Shown: positions 35,640-45,291, counted from the first letter of the stretch. The stretch is DNA of 64,000 nt from Paenibacillus sp. Root444D2 (GCF_001426375.1 NZ_LMEO01000007.1:59928-123927), one strand, 5' to 3'. Notes: generated by a model from the letters alone, not told the origin. Numbers and translations: made by a program.

Positions 35640-36599
35640 ATGGAAACGAATCTGCCGCAAGCTAGAGTTGGCGCTGCGGCGAAGAAGAAAAATGCTGATC
35701 TGGGGAAAAGAATACTAGGGCACAAGCATTTATATCTCATGCTCCTTCCCTGTATTGTATTTTTCGTTATTTTTTCGTATATCCCGATGGGTGGACTCAT
35801 GCTAGCCTTTAAGGATTACCAGTTTAATAAGGGAATCCTTGGTAGTCCTTGGGTGGGGTTGACGTATTTCAAAGCTTTTTTTAACGACTATCAAAGTGGA
35901 AAGTTGATTAAAAACACACTTATTATCAGCAGTATCAAATTATTTCTGGGGCTGCCTTTTCCGATTCTGCTTGCGCTGATGTTCAATGAGGTTAGAAGCC
36001 GAAGATTTCGCGGGATTACACAAAGCATATCCTATTTGCCGCATTTTCTTTCCTGGGTTATCGTCATTGGCCTTATGCAGCGGATGCTTGCTCCCGAAAC
36101 AGGGCTGCTTAATGAGGCGATCCGATTCTTCGGAGGAGACGGAAGCACTTTTTTCATGATGGAAAGCAAGTACTTTTATTCACTCATGTTTGGAAGCCAT
36201 ATTTGGAAAAGCATAGGATGGGATTCCATCATTTATTTGGCCGCTATTGCCAGCATTAATCCTGAGCTGCATGAAGCCGCCAAGATAGATGGGGCTAATA
36301 AATGGCATGAAATCTGGCATGTTACCTTGCCGGGCATTCGGTTAACGATTTCGATCCTGTTTATTCTGTCGCTGGGCAGCATTCTGCAGGCGGGATTTGA
36401 TCAAATTTATCTCATGAGAACACCCGGGAATATGGAGTTAGCCGATATTCTTGACACCTATATCATTCGTGTAGGCCTTCAAAATGGACAATACGGCTAT
36501 GCGACTGCGGTTGGTTTAATGCAGGGTGTTATTGGACTGATTCTTGTTGTAACGGCCAATCGAGCTTCCAAAAAGTTTTTTGACGAATCAGTATGGTAA
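35640..36599 (+). CDS. LplB-type carbohydrate ABC permease
   Basis: A 319-residue inner membrane permease with six transmembrane segments, starting METNLPQARVGAAAKKKNAD. Family marks are MLLPCIVFFVIFSYIPMGGLMLAFKDY at the first helix and the EAA loop LHEAAKIDGANKWHEIWHVTLPGI. LplB-type permeases import polysaccharide breakdown products in Paenibacillus together with a lipoprotein and a YtcP-type permease. An AGGAAGGTGG site precedes the start. It is the first gene of the operon; no ATPase gene is present, as usual for this family, which shares an MsmX-like ATPase. A 16-bp palindrome overlaps its stop codon. Confidence 0.93.
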   Translation: METNLPQARVGAAAKKKNADLGKRILGHKHLYLMLLPCIVFFVIFSYIPMGGLMLAFKDYQFNKGILGSPWVGLTYFKAFFNDYQSGKLIKNTLIISSIKLFLGLPFPILLALMFNEVRSRRFRGITQSISYLPHFLSWVIVIGLMQRMLAPETGLLNEAIRFFGGDGSTFFMMESKYFYSLMFGSHIWKSIGWDSIIYLAAIASINPELHEAAKIDGANKWHEIWHVTLPGIRLTISILFILSLGSILQAGFDQIYLMRTPGNMELADILDTYIIRVGLQNGQYGYATAVGLMQGVIGLILVVTANRASKKFFDESVW

Positions 36600-36608
36600 C
36601 GTTACCAT
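36593..36608. promoter_or_regulatory. 16-bp perfect palindrome, likely LacI-family operator
   Basis: ATGGTAACGTTACCAT spans the permease stop codon. It has the central AACGTT of LacI/PurR/CcpA-type operators. The operon itself encodes a LacI-family regulator. Confidence 0.7.
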
Positions 36609-36683
36609 GATGTCCGATTTTCAACTGTTGAAGGACGCCCTCGGGTGTTATTCATAAAAATTGAAAGATAAGGGGAGTATTGT

Positions 36684-38414
36684 ATGAGCAAAAGTTGGGT
36701 CAAATGGATTACTATGCCTTTGGCAGCAAGTTTGCTGCTAGCCGGTTGTGAAAGTTCCAATCAACCAGCAGGTGGAGGGGACAATGCTAGTTCAACACCG
36801 TCAACAACAGCTAGCAGTGGCAAGCCCGCAACTTGGATTGCAGACAGAACACTCAAGGGACTACTGTTTATTGACAGCGATGATATAACGAAAGACATCA
36901 ATCCGGAGATCGCCAAGAAGATGAAAGAAATGACAGGGATTACGTTGCAAATGGAAGGTGTAAACTCGCAGCATGCGATTGACGGCCTGATTGCAGGGCT
37001 GGCTTCCAATGATTTACCGGACTTCATCGTTTATTATCTGAATAACAGCGGTCGCCAAGAAATGCCAGTCATTTTGAAAGCAGCCAAAGAAGACATGTTC
37101 ACTGACCTGACTCCCCTTATTAAAGGTACAAAGATATACAGCAAATATTTGGATGATAAATATTTGCCGCTTGATACGAAGAACGGCGTTATGTTCCGTC
37201 CGGAATTTAACGGCTCCAGTTACTTTGTCCATATGAACATTCAAAGAGAGGGCGGCTACGAAGAGCGCAAGTATGTCGGAGGTCCTTTTATACGTAAAGA
37301 TATCGCCGAAGCGCTGAAGGTTGATCCTCGAACGATTAAAACAACGGATCAAGTGTATGAATTGGCCCAGAAGATCAAAGATGGCAATTTCAAAGATAAA
37401 AACGGAAAAGCGGTTATCCCACTTGGACCTAGATATTGGGGCAATAGCAATCACGAGAATGGACCCCTGTTCAATGATATGACCTGGGGAGCGACTGACC
37501 AACACTTCGAAAAGAACAAGGAAGGTAAAATTGTTCACGAAAGCAAGACGGAATATCCGATGAAGCGTATTGAGTTCGTTCAGAAGCTTTTGAAGGATAA
37601 ACTAATGGCTCCTGATTATTATGCGATGCAGGAAAACAAAGCGACTGAAGGAGCTATTAACGGTTCATTTGGCATTATCGGTGATATGCATAGCTATTTG
37701 GACTTCAATAAAGATATGAGCTATCTTCCGCTTGGACCTATTAATTCTGTGGATGGAAGCTACCGGATGTCCGTTGACTATAAGAGTGGGTCCTTGGCCT
37801 GGTCGATTCCGAAAACAACGAAAAATCCGCAGGATATCGTCAAATTCGCTGATTTCCTGGCCAGTCGTGAAGGCAAGCTGCTCTGGCAGTACGGTCTAGA
37901 GGGAAGAGACTTTACGCTGGATGCCAAAGGCAATCCTTTGGTCAAGAAAGAAGTGTTAGAGCTACGGAACAAAGATCCGAAAGCAGCTATGGAGCTTGGC
38001 TTTGAGGGAGTAGGGAATAGCTGGGGAGGCTATCTCGGCAGTACGGATATCAACAGACTGGCTGATTTCGGCGAAGCTCAGTATGGCGATGCTGTTTCAC
38101 CGGAAGCCAATGCGACACCGCTGAAAGTTGCTGAGTACTGGGGATATGACGAAAAGAAGAAAAACGCAATCATCAACGATGGCTATCGTCCGCTTTCATT
38201 TATTAATGAGCTTGCGACAGGCAATGAATTAAAAACAGCCTTAACAAACTACAATGAAAGCGTCATTCGCGCGTTCTATGCCAAAAGCATGGATGAAGCG
38301 CAAAAAATTCTAGATGCATCGAAAAAGCAACTGCAGGCAGCTGGCTTGGACAAATTCGAAGAGCTGCTTATGAAGAAGGACAGCGATCCTAAAACAAAGG
38401 TTATTCTCAAATAA
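36684..38414 (+). CDS. Sugar-binding lipoprotein of LplABC-type importer
   Basis: A 576-residue extracellular solute-binding protein with lipobox LLAGC (Cys22) and a Ser/Thr-rich linker to about residue 50. The mature protein shows the LipO/family-1 layout: DPRTIKTTDQVYELAQKIKDG, a long substrate-binding domain and a C-terminal region with DINRLADFGEAQYGDAVSPEANATP. It is much longer than ordinary binding proteins, as expected for oligosaccharide-binding members in Paenibacillus. A clear AAGGGGAG site precedes the ATG. A hairpin follows its stop, which may stabilise this mRNA segment so that the binding protein is made in excess. Confidence 0.92.
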   Translation: MSKSWVKWITMPLAASLLLAGCESSNQPAGGGDNASSTPSTTASSGKPATWIADRTLKGLLFIDSDDITKDINPEIAKKMKEMTGITLQMEGVNSQHAIDGLIAGLASNDLPDFIVYYLNNSGRQEMPVILKAAKEDMFTDLTPLIKGTKIYSKYLDDKYLPLDTKNGVMFRPEFNGSSYFVHMNIQREGGYEERKYVGGPFIRKDIAEALKVDPRTIKTTDQVYELAQKIKDGNFKDKNGKAVIPLGPRYWGNSNHENGPLFNDMTWGATDQHFEKNKEGKIVHESKTEYPMKRIEFVQKLLKDKLMAPDYYAMQENKATEGAINGSFGIIGDMHSYLDFNKDMSYLPLGPINSVDGSYRMSVDYKSGSLAWSIPKTTKNPQDIVKFADFLASREGKLLWQYGLEGRDFTLDAKGNPLVKKEVLELRNKDPKAAMELGFEGVGNSWGGYLGSTDINRLADFGEAQYGDAVSPEANATPLKVAEYWGYDEKKKNAIINDGYRPLSFINELATGNELKTALTNYNESVIRAFYAKSMDEAQKILDASKKQLQAAGLDKFEELLMKKDSDPKTKVILK

Positions 38415-38430
38415 TGAATAGATGAGTAGG

Positions 38431-38470
38431 GAAGCGGGCGCTCCCCCAGATCATGGCGGGGGCGCACTTC
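38431..38470 (+). other. Strong intercistronic hairpin
   Basis: GAAG...GCGCTCCCCC pairs with CGGGGGCGC...CTTC around a 9-base loop. It lies between the binding-protein gene and the second permease gene and has no U-tract. It fits an mRNA-stabilising or processing element. Confidence 0.75.
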
Positions 38471-38491
38471 TTAGTATGGGGAGAGATTAAC

Positions 38492-39403
38492 GTGGGAAAT
38501 GAATTTTATAAGCTCTCAGCAGGTGAAAAAATATTCAAGTTCGTTAATTATGCCCTCATTATTCTTCTATGCCTGTCCATCATATTGCCTTTTCTTAATA
38601 TACTGGCACTTTCCTTTAACGCAGGTAAGGATGCGGAAAGAGGAGGAATCTATTTCTGGCCCCGCGTATGGACGCTTGAAAATTATCGTGAAGTGTTTAC
38701 ATCGGCTAATATCGGCAAGGCATTTGCCATTTCCATATTTCGTACGGCTCTAGGTACCATTGCAGGCGTATTTTTATCAGCTATGGCTGCCTATTCGCTA
38801 AAAAGCAAGACGATGCCGGGTGTACGATTTTTTACGCTTATGGTCTTTTTTACGATGTTGTTCTCTGGCGGCATCATTCCTTATTATATGCTGCTCAAAA
38901 GTCTGCATTTGACCAATACGATCTGGGTCTATGTCCTTCCGGGATTATACAGTGCGTGGAATTTGATCATCATGCGGACGTTTTTCCAGCAGATTAGCAT
39001 CAGTCTGGAGGAATCGGCAAGGATGGACGGCTGCAGCGACTTTGGTATTTTTATGCGGATTATCATGCCGCTCAGCAAGCCTGTGCTGGCAACGATCTCA
39101 TTGTTTACAGCCGTGACTCATTGGAATGATTGGTTCACAGGTGCATTTTTTGTCCGAACTGCTTCGCTTAGACCTTTATCCACCCTGCTGCAGGAGATGT
39201 TAACCAAACAGGATGCGATTCGGGAATCCCTGATGCAGGCCGCTGGTACGACGCAATATCAAATGCTCGAACGCATGCAGCTTACGGGAGATTCTCTTAA
39301 AATGGCGACGATCATCGTGGTTGTGGCACCGATTATTGCTGCCTATCCTTTTATTCAGAAGTATTTTGCCAAGGGTGCAATGATTGGATCGGTCAAAGAA
39401 TAG
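38492..39403 (+). CDS. YtcP-type carbohydrate ABC permease
   Basis: The GTG at 38492 follows GGGGAGAG and gives 303 residues (MGNEFYKLSAGEKIFKFVNY). Upstream frame (from 38453) lies in the hairpin and is not used. Six transmembrane segments and the EAA loop SLEESARMDGCSDFGIFMRIIMPLSKPVLATISLF are clear. It pairs with the LplB-type subunit to make the importer pore. The PHP gene begins 23 bases after its stop, so it is part of the same operon. Confidence 0.92.
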   Translation: MGNEFYKLSAGEKIFKFVNYALIILLCLSIILPFLNILALSFNAGKDAERGGIYFWPRVWTLENYREVFTSANIGKAFAISIFRTALGTIAGVFLSAMAAYSLKSKTMPGVRFFTLMVFFTMLFSGGIIPYYMLLKSLHLTNTIWVYVLPGLYSAWNLIIMRTFFQQISISLEESARMDGCSDFGIFMRIIMPLSKPVLATISLFTAVTHWNDWFTGAFFVRTASLRPLSTLLQEMLTKQDAIRESLMQAAGTTQYQMLERMQLTGDSLKMATIIVVVAPIIAAYPFIQKYFAKGAMIGSVKE

Positions 39404-39426
39404 ACGCCCAAGAGGAGAGGTTGTAA

Positions 39427-40314
39427 GTGACTGCAATAACAAATCCGTATGACAGACAAGGTATCTGGCTGCGAGGCAGCTTTCATAACCATACGACTAA
39501 CAGTGACGGGCATCATCCGCTTTCTACGGTGTACCGCATGTATCACGATTATGACTTTCTAGGCATATCCGATCATGATCTGATTACTGAGCATGAGGGT
39601 GAGCACACGATTGGGACCGTATTTGAAGCCATTGAGGTGAGCAGTTCCCAAACGCATATGCTGCTTGTCCACCCTCCGAGATCTCTCATGGATGGCTATT
39701 CCAATGAATTTTCGATTGACAATTATCAAAGGCTTTCCGATATATGTGTAGAGAACGGCGGCCTATCTATACTGGCTCATCCGAACCGTTTATTTTCCCA
39801 TTATTGGCGGCATGAGGATATGCTCAGCATGCAGCGGTACAATGGCATTGAAGTTGTAAATGGGGATGGAAATCCGGAATACGATATCGCTTTTGATAAA
39901 TGGGATTACATATTATCCGCAGGACGCAGGGTATGGGGCTTCGGAAATGATGACTCACATGTCTACGGGCAGGAGAAGCGAGCCTGGAATATGGTGCTTT
40001 CAGAAGAAAATACGAATGGAGCTATTCTTACCGCAATTCGTGAGGGCAGCTTTTATGTTTCTACAGGCTATGGTTTTGATGGAATTCGGGTAGAAGACGG
40101 TCAAATTATTTATGATCTTCGATCAAGCCCATTATATGATAAAATGTATAAATATGTGACATTGATCGGTAAAGAAGGCCGTATACTTCAGGAGGAAACA
40201 GGAAGAATCAAACAGGTGAAGTATACGGTGAGAGGCGATGAAGGTTATATTCGCATCGCTGTCTACTTGGAAGGTGGATTCGGGGCTTTCGCTCAGCCGA
40301 TATTTGTCGAATAA
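39427..40314 (+). CDS. PHP-domain phosphoesterase
   Basis: GTG start with GAGGAGAGG upstream; 295 residues. PHP metal-binding residues are visible: the FHNHTTNSDGHH motif, ISDHD, LAHPNR, and a final FGNDDSHVY. The family includes phosphoesterases acting on small sugar or nucleotide phosphates, and pairs with metal ions. Its place in a sugar-import operon with a PfkB kinase suggests that it acts on a phosphorylated sugar intermediate or on a cyclic or phosphodiester-linked substrate. Exact activity is unknown. Confidence 0.88.
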   Translation: MTAITNPYDRQGIWLRGSFHNHTTNSDGHHPLSTVYRMYHDYDFLGISDHDLITEHEGEHTIGTVFEAIEVSSSQTHMLLVHPPRSLMDGYSNEFSIDNYQRLSDICVENGGLSILAHPNRLFSHYWRHEDMLSMQRYNGIEVVNGDGNPEYDIAFDKWDYILSAGRRVWGFGNDDSHVYGQEKRAWNMVLSEENTNGAILTAIREGSFYVSTGYGFDGIRVEDGQIIYDLRSSPLYDKMYKYVTLIGKEGRILQEETGRIKQVKYTVRGDEGYIRIAVYLEGGFGAFAQPIFVE

Positions 40315-40357
40315 CAGAGAAAATTGTTTATGCTGCTAGTAAGGAAGGATGATAATC

Positions 40358-41377
40358 ATGGCGCCCAAAATTAAAGATGTAGCCAAGAAAGCGGGAGTAT
40401 CCGTAACCACAGTTTCCAGAGTGTTAAACGGAGAAAAATACGTGAAGGACGATCTGAAGGCCAAAGTGAAACGCGTAATTGACGAGCTTGGTTATGCACC
40501 GAGCCACATCGCGAGGAGTTTGGTGCGGAAGAAAACGAACCTGATTGGCGTCATTGTTCCCGATCTTACATCAAGTTTCTATTCCACCATATTGAGCAGT
40601 ATCGAGGAAACGGCGAGCTTGAATGATTACAACTTACTGGTCTGCAACATTATCGAGGATACGGATAAAGAGCTGAAATATTTGAATGTGTTTAAAGAGA
40701 TGCGTGTAGACGGCATTATTATTATGCATGAGAAATTAAGCGATGACATTCGCAGTTTTATTAATAAATTGGATATCCCGGTCATCTTTTCCAGTGTAAG
40801 GCCTTTAGATCATAAGTTCGTTTCTGTCATTATCGATGATTACGAGGCGGCTTATGATGCGACCCGTTATTTAATTGAGCTTGGACATGAACGAATTGCC
40901 TTTATTGGCGGGGATATGAGAGATATTACCTCAGGGCAGAACCGTTATGTAGGCTACCGGAATGCCCTCAAAGATAACCGGGTCAAGATTGTGAATGACT
41001 ATATCCGGTTCGGCGACTATAAGACGCAGAGCGGATACAATCTGATGAAGGAACTGCTTGCCTGTGAGCCTCGTCCTACAGCTTTATTTGCAGTAAGTGA
41101 TGATATGGCGGTTGGAGCAATGAACTGCATTCATGACTATCAGCTAAAAGTTCCGGACGATATATCCATCATCGGCTTTGATGGGAGCCAACTGACGGAG
41201 CTCGTTCGTCCGCGCTTGTCCTCCATGGAGCAGCCAATTCAGGACATGGGGAAAATTACGGTGGATACGCTGATTGAATTAATTTCAGATCCTACATTCA
41301 GTCCGAGGGAAGATTTGATCTTGGGACATAAACTTGTCGTGCGCGACAGCTGCAGGGCCTATCAAACTGAGAGATAG
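40358..41377 (+). CDS. LacI-family transcriptional regulator
   Basis: Start ATG at 40358 after AAGGAAGG; the earlier ATG at 40349 touches the ribosome binding site. The 339-residue protein has the LacI helix-turn-helix and hinge (IKDVAKKAGVSVTTVSRVLNGEKYVKDDLKAKV, LGYAPSHIARSL) followed by a periplasmic-binding-like sugar-binding domain. It is the natural candidate to bind the 16-bp palindrome at 36593-36608 and degenerate copies near the promoter, giving autoregulation of the operon. Confidence 0.94.
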   Translation: MAPKIKDVAKKAGVSVTTVSRVLNGEKYVKDDLKAKVKRVIDELGYAPSHIARSLVRKKTNLIGVIVPDLTSSFYSTILSSIEETASLNDYNLLVCNIIEDTDKELKYLNVFKEMRVDGIIIMHEKLSDDIRSFINKLDIPVIFSSVRPLDHKFVSVIIDDYEAAYDATRYLIELGHERIAFIGGDMRDITSGQNRYVGYRNALKDNRVKIVNDYIRFGDYKTQSGYNLMKELLACEPRPTALFAVSDDMAVGAMNCIHDYQLKVPDDISIIGFDGSQLTELVRPRLSSMEQPIQDMGKITVDTLIELISDPTFSPREDLILGHKLVVRDSCRAYQTER

Positions 41378-41409
41378 GACAGAGAACGGAGCGGGAGAGG
41401 AAGTGCGGA

Positions 41410-42366
41410 ATGAACAAATTTGATGCGGTTGTCATCGGCGATGCCAATATTGATTTAGTAGTGGTGGGCTGTAATCAGATTCCTCTGCCTGGACAAGAAA
41501 TTTTTGTTGAAGATATGTTGATGCATGTAGGCGGAGGTGCGGCTCTATTCACGATCTCGTTAGCTAAGCTAGGGCTGCATGTAGCCTTTAACGGCGTTCT
41601 TGGAGATGATGGCTACGGTCATTATATCCGGGAACAGTTTGGTCGATATGGTATCGATACCAGTCTGATCTTGACTAGCCAAACGAGTCGTACAGGCATA
41701 ACGATAGCGATTAATCCGGAACAGGATCGTTCTTTCATTACTTATGCAGGATCAAATGCGGAGATGCAAGTAAGCGAGCTGGATTTAGCCCAAGTAGCGT
41801 CAGGCAGACATGTCCACGTAACCGGTTATAGAGGACGACGCAACCATGATGAATTCGTTGCTATGGCCAAAAAGTTGAAAGAGATGGGAGTCACACTATC
41901 CTGCGATGTAGGGTGGGATGATACCGGAGAATGGTATTCCGGGGTGTTTGAATTGATGCGTTATGTAGATGTCTTTCTGATGAACGAAACCGAGGCGCAC
42001 CACTATACGGGCTTCGAACACATAGATGACAGCTTAAGCTATATGTCGGGCTTCTGCAAGCATGTTGTAGTCAAGCTCGGACCCAAAGGAGCCGTAGCGA
42101 TGAAAGACGGTTTGCAAACGTCTTGCCCCGGATTCTCCGTTAAAGCCTTAGATACGACAGGAGCAGGAGATTCATTTAATGCCGGTTACATCTATGGGTT
42201 CTTAACAAGGCTGAACGTCGAGACTTGCCTGTTATATGGCAACGTTTGCGGAGCTATGTCAGTCGAAGCTTATGGCGGTAGCACCGGTACCCCGGATCGG
42301 GAAGGGCTGGAAGCTTTTATTAGACAAAATAAAGAACAGGGATCTGACCATTCTGAGGTGGTATAA
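41410..42366 (+). CDS. PfkB-family carbohydrate kinase
   Basis: A 318-residue ribokinase-type kinase. It has the N-terminal GDANIDLVV, the VGGGAALFTISLAKLG substrate-binding stretch and the catalytic anion-hole motif LDTTGAGDSFNAGY, with Asp as base. It phosphorylates a sugar or sugar-like compound taken up by the preceding transporter. The gene ends the operon and no terminator stands out; the palindrome array follows 80 bases later. The exact sugar is not decided by the sequence. Confidence 0.92.
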   Translation: MNKFDAVVIGDANIDLVVVGCNQIPLPGQEIFVEDMLMHVGGGAALFTISLAKLGLHVAFNGVLGDDGYGHYIREQFGRYGIDTSLILTSQTSRTGITIAINPEQDRSFITYAGSNAEMQVSELDLAQVASGRHVHVTGYRGRRNHDEFVAMAKKLKEMGVTLSCDVGWDDTGEWYSGVFELMRYVDVFLMNETEAHHYTGFEHIDDSLSYMSGFCKHVVVKLGPKGAVAMKDGLQTSCPGFSVKALDTTGAGDSFNAGYIYGFLTRLNVETCLLYGNVCGAMSVEAYGGSTGTPDREGLEAFIRQNKEQGSDHSEVV

Positions 42367-42449
42367 CGATGACTGAAATAACTCCGAAATTCGATTTTAG
42401 AGTCATTCAGCAGCTTTGCGAGGGTAGCTAGGGTTGTCGTGGCACTAAT

Positions 42450-42629
42450 GTTGTAGTTCCTACAACAATTCTCGGCCAAAAGGCTATTTTACAAGTTAAA
42501 GTTGCAGTTTGTACAACATTCGAGCCCATTTGTTGCGAAATGGCCTGTAAGGGGACTAATTGTTGTACATCATGCAACATCAAAGGAGATTGGTGGGATC
42601 TAAGCAGTAATTGTTGCACTTTTTACAAC
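42450..42629. repeat. Palindrome array, GTTGYA-N5-TRCAAC family, locus 3
   Basis: Four 17-bp modules begin at 42450, 42501, 42562 and 42613, spacing 51, 61 and 51 bp. The centre, GAGCCCATTTGTTGCGAAAT followed by GGCC at 42523-42546, is the reverse complement of the centre at the 17.0-kb locus with one mismatch. Confidence 0.9.
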
Positions 42630-42710
42630 ATCATTCTACCGAGTTTGTGCATACATTCTTAGTAACTTATTCCGATATTTGAAGCTGCGATTAGAAAGGG
42701 GCATGGATGA

Positions 42711-43610
42711 ATGGCAGACGATCTGAGGTTCCGGGAGGACGGGACATTTACTATTGTACAGCTCACGGACTTGCATATAGGAGGCGACAAGGACAATGAA
42801 GAGGATTTGAGGACGCTCGCTTTAGTCAGTGCGGTACTAGCGGCGGAGAAGCCGGATCTCATCGTGTATACGGGCGATCTGATTTCAAGCTATGGCGTAT
42901 CTGACTCTACAGCCTCCTTTCGCAGAGCTATTGCGCCAGCGGTTGAGTCTGGCTTACCCTGGACGCACGTATTCGGTAATCACGATGCGGAGGCGGATGT
43001 GACACGTGAGGAACTGATGGCGATTGCACTGGAGCATAAGACCTGCTACTCGCAAGCAGGACCATTAGAGCTCAGCGGCGTTGGCAATTACATGCATACG
43101 ATTCAAAGCGTGCAATCCGGGAATCCGGCTGCTGTTCTTTATTTTCTCGATTCCGGTGTGATGGCACCAGAATCAGTGGGCGGTTACGCTTGGATTGCCT
43201 CGGATCAGGTGCATTGGTATAAGCAGCAGTCGCTTGCTCTCCGCGAACGGAGCGGGGCTATATTGCCTGGTCTTGCGTTTTTCCATATCCCGCTTCCTGA
43301 ATACGACGATGTATGGAAACTGGGGAAAGTGAGCGGTACTAAGCACGAAGAGGTATGTTGTCCCAAACTCAACAGCGGGTTATTTGCTGCCATGGTGGAA
43401 ATGGGTGATGTGATGGGAACCTTTGTCGGACATGATCATGACAATGATTACTGTGGTACGCTGCATGATATTCGGTTATGTTTTGGCAGAGTGACAGGCT
43501 GCAGCACCTATGGAGATTTACCTCGGGGCGCCCGCGTTATTCGTTTGCAAGAAGGAAGGCCTTCCTTTGAAACATGGCAGCGGTTAGAAGATGGAGGCAT
43601 CTTAAGATGA
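42711..43610 (+). CDS. Calcineurin-like metallophosphoesterase
   Basis: A 299-residue enzyme with the dimetal motifs LTDLHIGGD, YTGDLISS, FGNHDAE, and GHDHDND. The pattern, with MGTFVGHDHDND and the fold around the FFHIPLPEY segment, matches the purple acid phosphatase-like Dcr2/Sia1 group. There is no signal peptide, so it acts in the cytoplasm. Its last bases overlap the start of the aminopeptidase gene (ATGA), which makes a two-gene operon. The phosphoester substrate is not known. Confidence 0.9.
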   Translation: MADDLRFREDGTFTIVQLTDLHIGGDKDNEEDLRTLALVSAVLAAEKPDLIVYTGDLISSYGVSDSTASFRRAIAPAVESGLPWTHVFGNHDAEADVTREELMAIALEHKTCYSQAGPLELSGVGNYMHTIQSVQSGNPAAVLYFLDSGVMAPESVGGYAWIASDQVHWYKQQSLALRERSGAILPGLAFFHIPLPEYDDVWKLGKVSGTKHEEVCCPKLNSGLFAAMVEMGDVMGTFVGHDHDNDYCGTLHDIRLCFGRVTGCSTYGDLPRGARVIRLQEGRPSFETWQRLEDGGILR

Positions 43611-45115
43611 CGTTTACGGTTGGTGGAGAAAATGATGCCCAGACTCTCATTGTTCCCATCTGCTCGGACGACATCGAAGAGATGGGAGGGATACGCCTTC
43701 CTTCATGGCTGCAAGCCTATTCACTTCTGCCGCATATGGGAGAACGAGGAGAGCTGACTTGGCTTCATGGCCGTATTGGAGAGCGTGACGCGCTGCTGGT
43801 TGGTTGTGGAGAGAACTCGCGCTTGGATACGGAAAGAATCCGCGAGGCAGCGGGGAATGCAGGACGTGCGATTCATAAGCACAAGAAAGAGCGAGTAGGC
43901 ATAAATTTGGGCGAGCTGCTGAAGCGATGTGAACATTCGGTTCCCACTAGCGAAGCGGAAGCAGTTACCGCTTGGGTGGAGGGCTGGAAGCTCGGCACCT
44001 ATGCGTTCGAGGTGTATCGAAAGAAACAGACCGTACATACGGAAGTAAGCTTGCAGTTTCTCACCGAAGCAAGATTCGAAGTGTTGAATAAAGCGGTACG
44101 ATGGGGACGCATTTATGCAGAAGGGGCGATTCTAGCCCGCAATCTCGCGAATGAGCCCCCCAATATGCTGCGTCCGAAGACTCTCATCGAGAGGACTGTG
44201 GAACATTTTGCCGGTACGAAGGTCGAGGCTGTCGTTTATGAAGGGGAGCGTCTGGAGCAGCAAGGTATGGTCGGCTTGATCGCCGTGGGCAAAGGCAGCA
44301 AGTATCCTCCAGCGCTTCTGGAGCTGCGCTATTGTACGGATGAGACATTGCCGCTTACGGCCCTAATTGGCAAAGGCATTACTTTTGATACAGGCGGGAT
44401 CAGTCTGAAGAAGGACTTCGATATCAGCGATATGCGAATGGATATGGCTGGGGCGGCAGCCGTGATAGGCGCTCTCGATATTCTTGCTGCTGGGGACGTG
44501 CAGGCGAACGTCGTTGTGCTTATTGCTGCTGCCGAAAATATGCCAGACGGTGAGGCATTGCTGCCTGGCGAGCTGCTGCAATACCCGAATGGCGTATCGG
44601 TTCAAGTGGGCAATACGGATTCGGAAGGCCGATTGGTGCTAGCCGACGCCTTGATTCATGCCCAGCGCTTTGGGGCAGTGGAAGCCGTTGATATTGCAAC
44701 CTTGACCTATTCTTGCGGAGCCGCTCTAGGTTCCAAGTATGCTGGGATATGGGGGGAGGACGCTCTTGTGGCTGAGATCTCACAAGCCGGAAAGCAAGTG
44801 AGCGAAAAAGTGTGGCAGCTTCCTCTTGTCGATGAGTACGAGGCTTACCTGCACAGCGATTATGCGGATATATGCAACATCAGCAGGGTAGGAGAAGCAG
44901 GAGCTACGACGGCAGCTTTATTTTTGCGTAAGTTCGTCCAGCCATCTCTGCGCTGGGCCCATATCGATATGGCATCTCTAAAGGATGTCTCGTCTGCTCA
45001 AGGCTGGCATTCGGCAGGTGCGACTGGTTACGGAGCCCGTTTACTCGCGCAATTTGTGCGCAATCGGGTGTCCAATGAAAACGTGATTTCCAAAGGGGAT
45101 AGCCGTTTGCTTTAG
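43607..45115 (+). CDS. Leucyl aminopeptidase, M17 family
   Basis: From the ATG at 43607 (GGAGG upstream) the protein is 502 residues (MTFTVGGENDAQTL). The M17 pattern is clear: NLANEPPNMLRPKTL, GKGITFDTGGISLK with metal and Lys residues, and the signature NTDSEGRLVLADAL. It removes N-terminal amino acids from peptides in the cytoplasm. Upstream codons in the same frame overlap the phosphatase gene and lack support. It is translationally coupled to that phosphatase. Confidence 0.94.
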   Translation: MTFTVGGENDAQTLIVPICSDDIEEMGGIRLPSWLQAYSLLPHMGERGELTWLHGRIGERDALLVGCGENSRLDTERIREAAGNAGRAIHKHKKERVGINLGELLKRCEHSVPTSEAEAVTAWVEGWKLGTYAFEVYRKKQTVHTEVSLQFLTEARFEVLNKAVRWGRIYAEGAILARNLANEPPNMLRPKTLIERTVEHFAGTKVEAVVYEGERLEQQGMVGLIAVGKGSKYPPALLELRYCTDETLPLTALIGKGITFDTGGISLKKDFDISDMRMDMAGAAAVIGALDILAAGDVQANVVVLIAAAENMPDGEALLPGELLQYPNGVSVQVGNTDSEGRLVLADALIHAQRFGAVEAVDIATLTYSCGAALGSKYAGIWGEDALVAEISQAGKQVSEKVWQLPLVDEYEAYLHSDYADICNISRVGEAGATTAALFLRKFVQPSLRWAHIDMASLKDVSSAQGWHSAGATGYGARLLAQFVRNRVSNENVISKGDSRLL

Positions 45116-45291
45116 TGCCGTTATATGCTCACGTTTGTGATTAATATTCGCAGGTAAGCAACAAGGAAATTCCCAGCATCAGAAAGCTCTCCTTCCTTGG
45201 CAGCCTGCTCCGCTCATAAATTAGGAATAATTACCCAATATTCGGACTGGTTAACCGAACGAATTCGCATTATAATAATCTCAACGAGACG

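Noticed and set aside
35515..35718. 67-codon frame in the leader of the sugar operon
   Set aside because: Starts at the predicted transcription start with no ribosome binding site and overlaps the permease gene out of frame.
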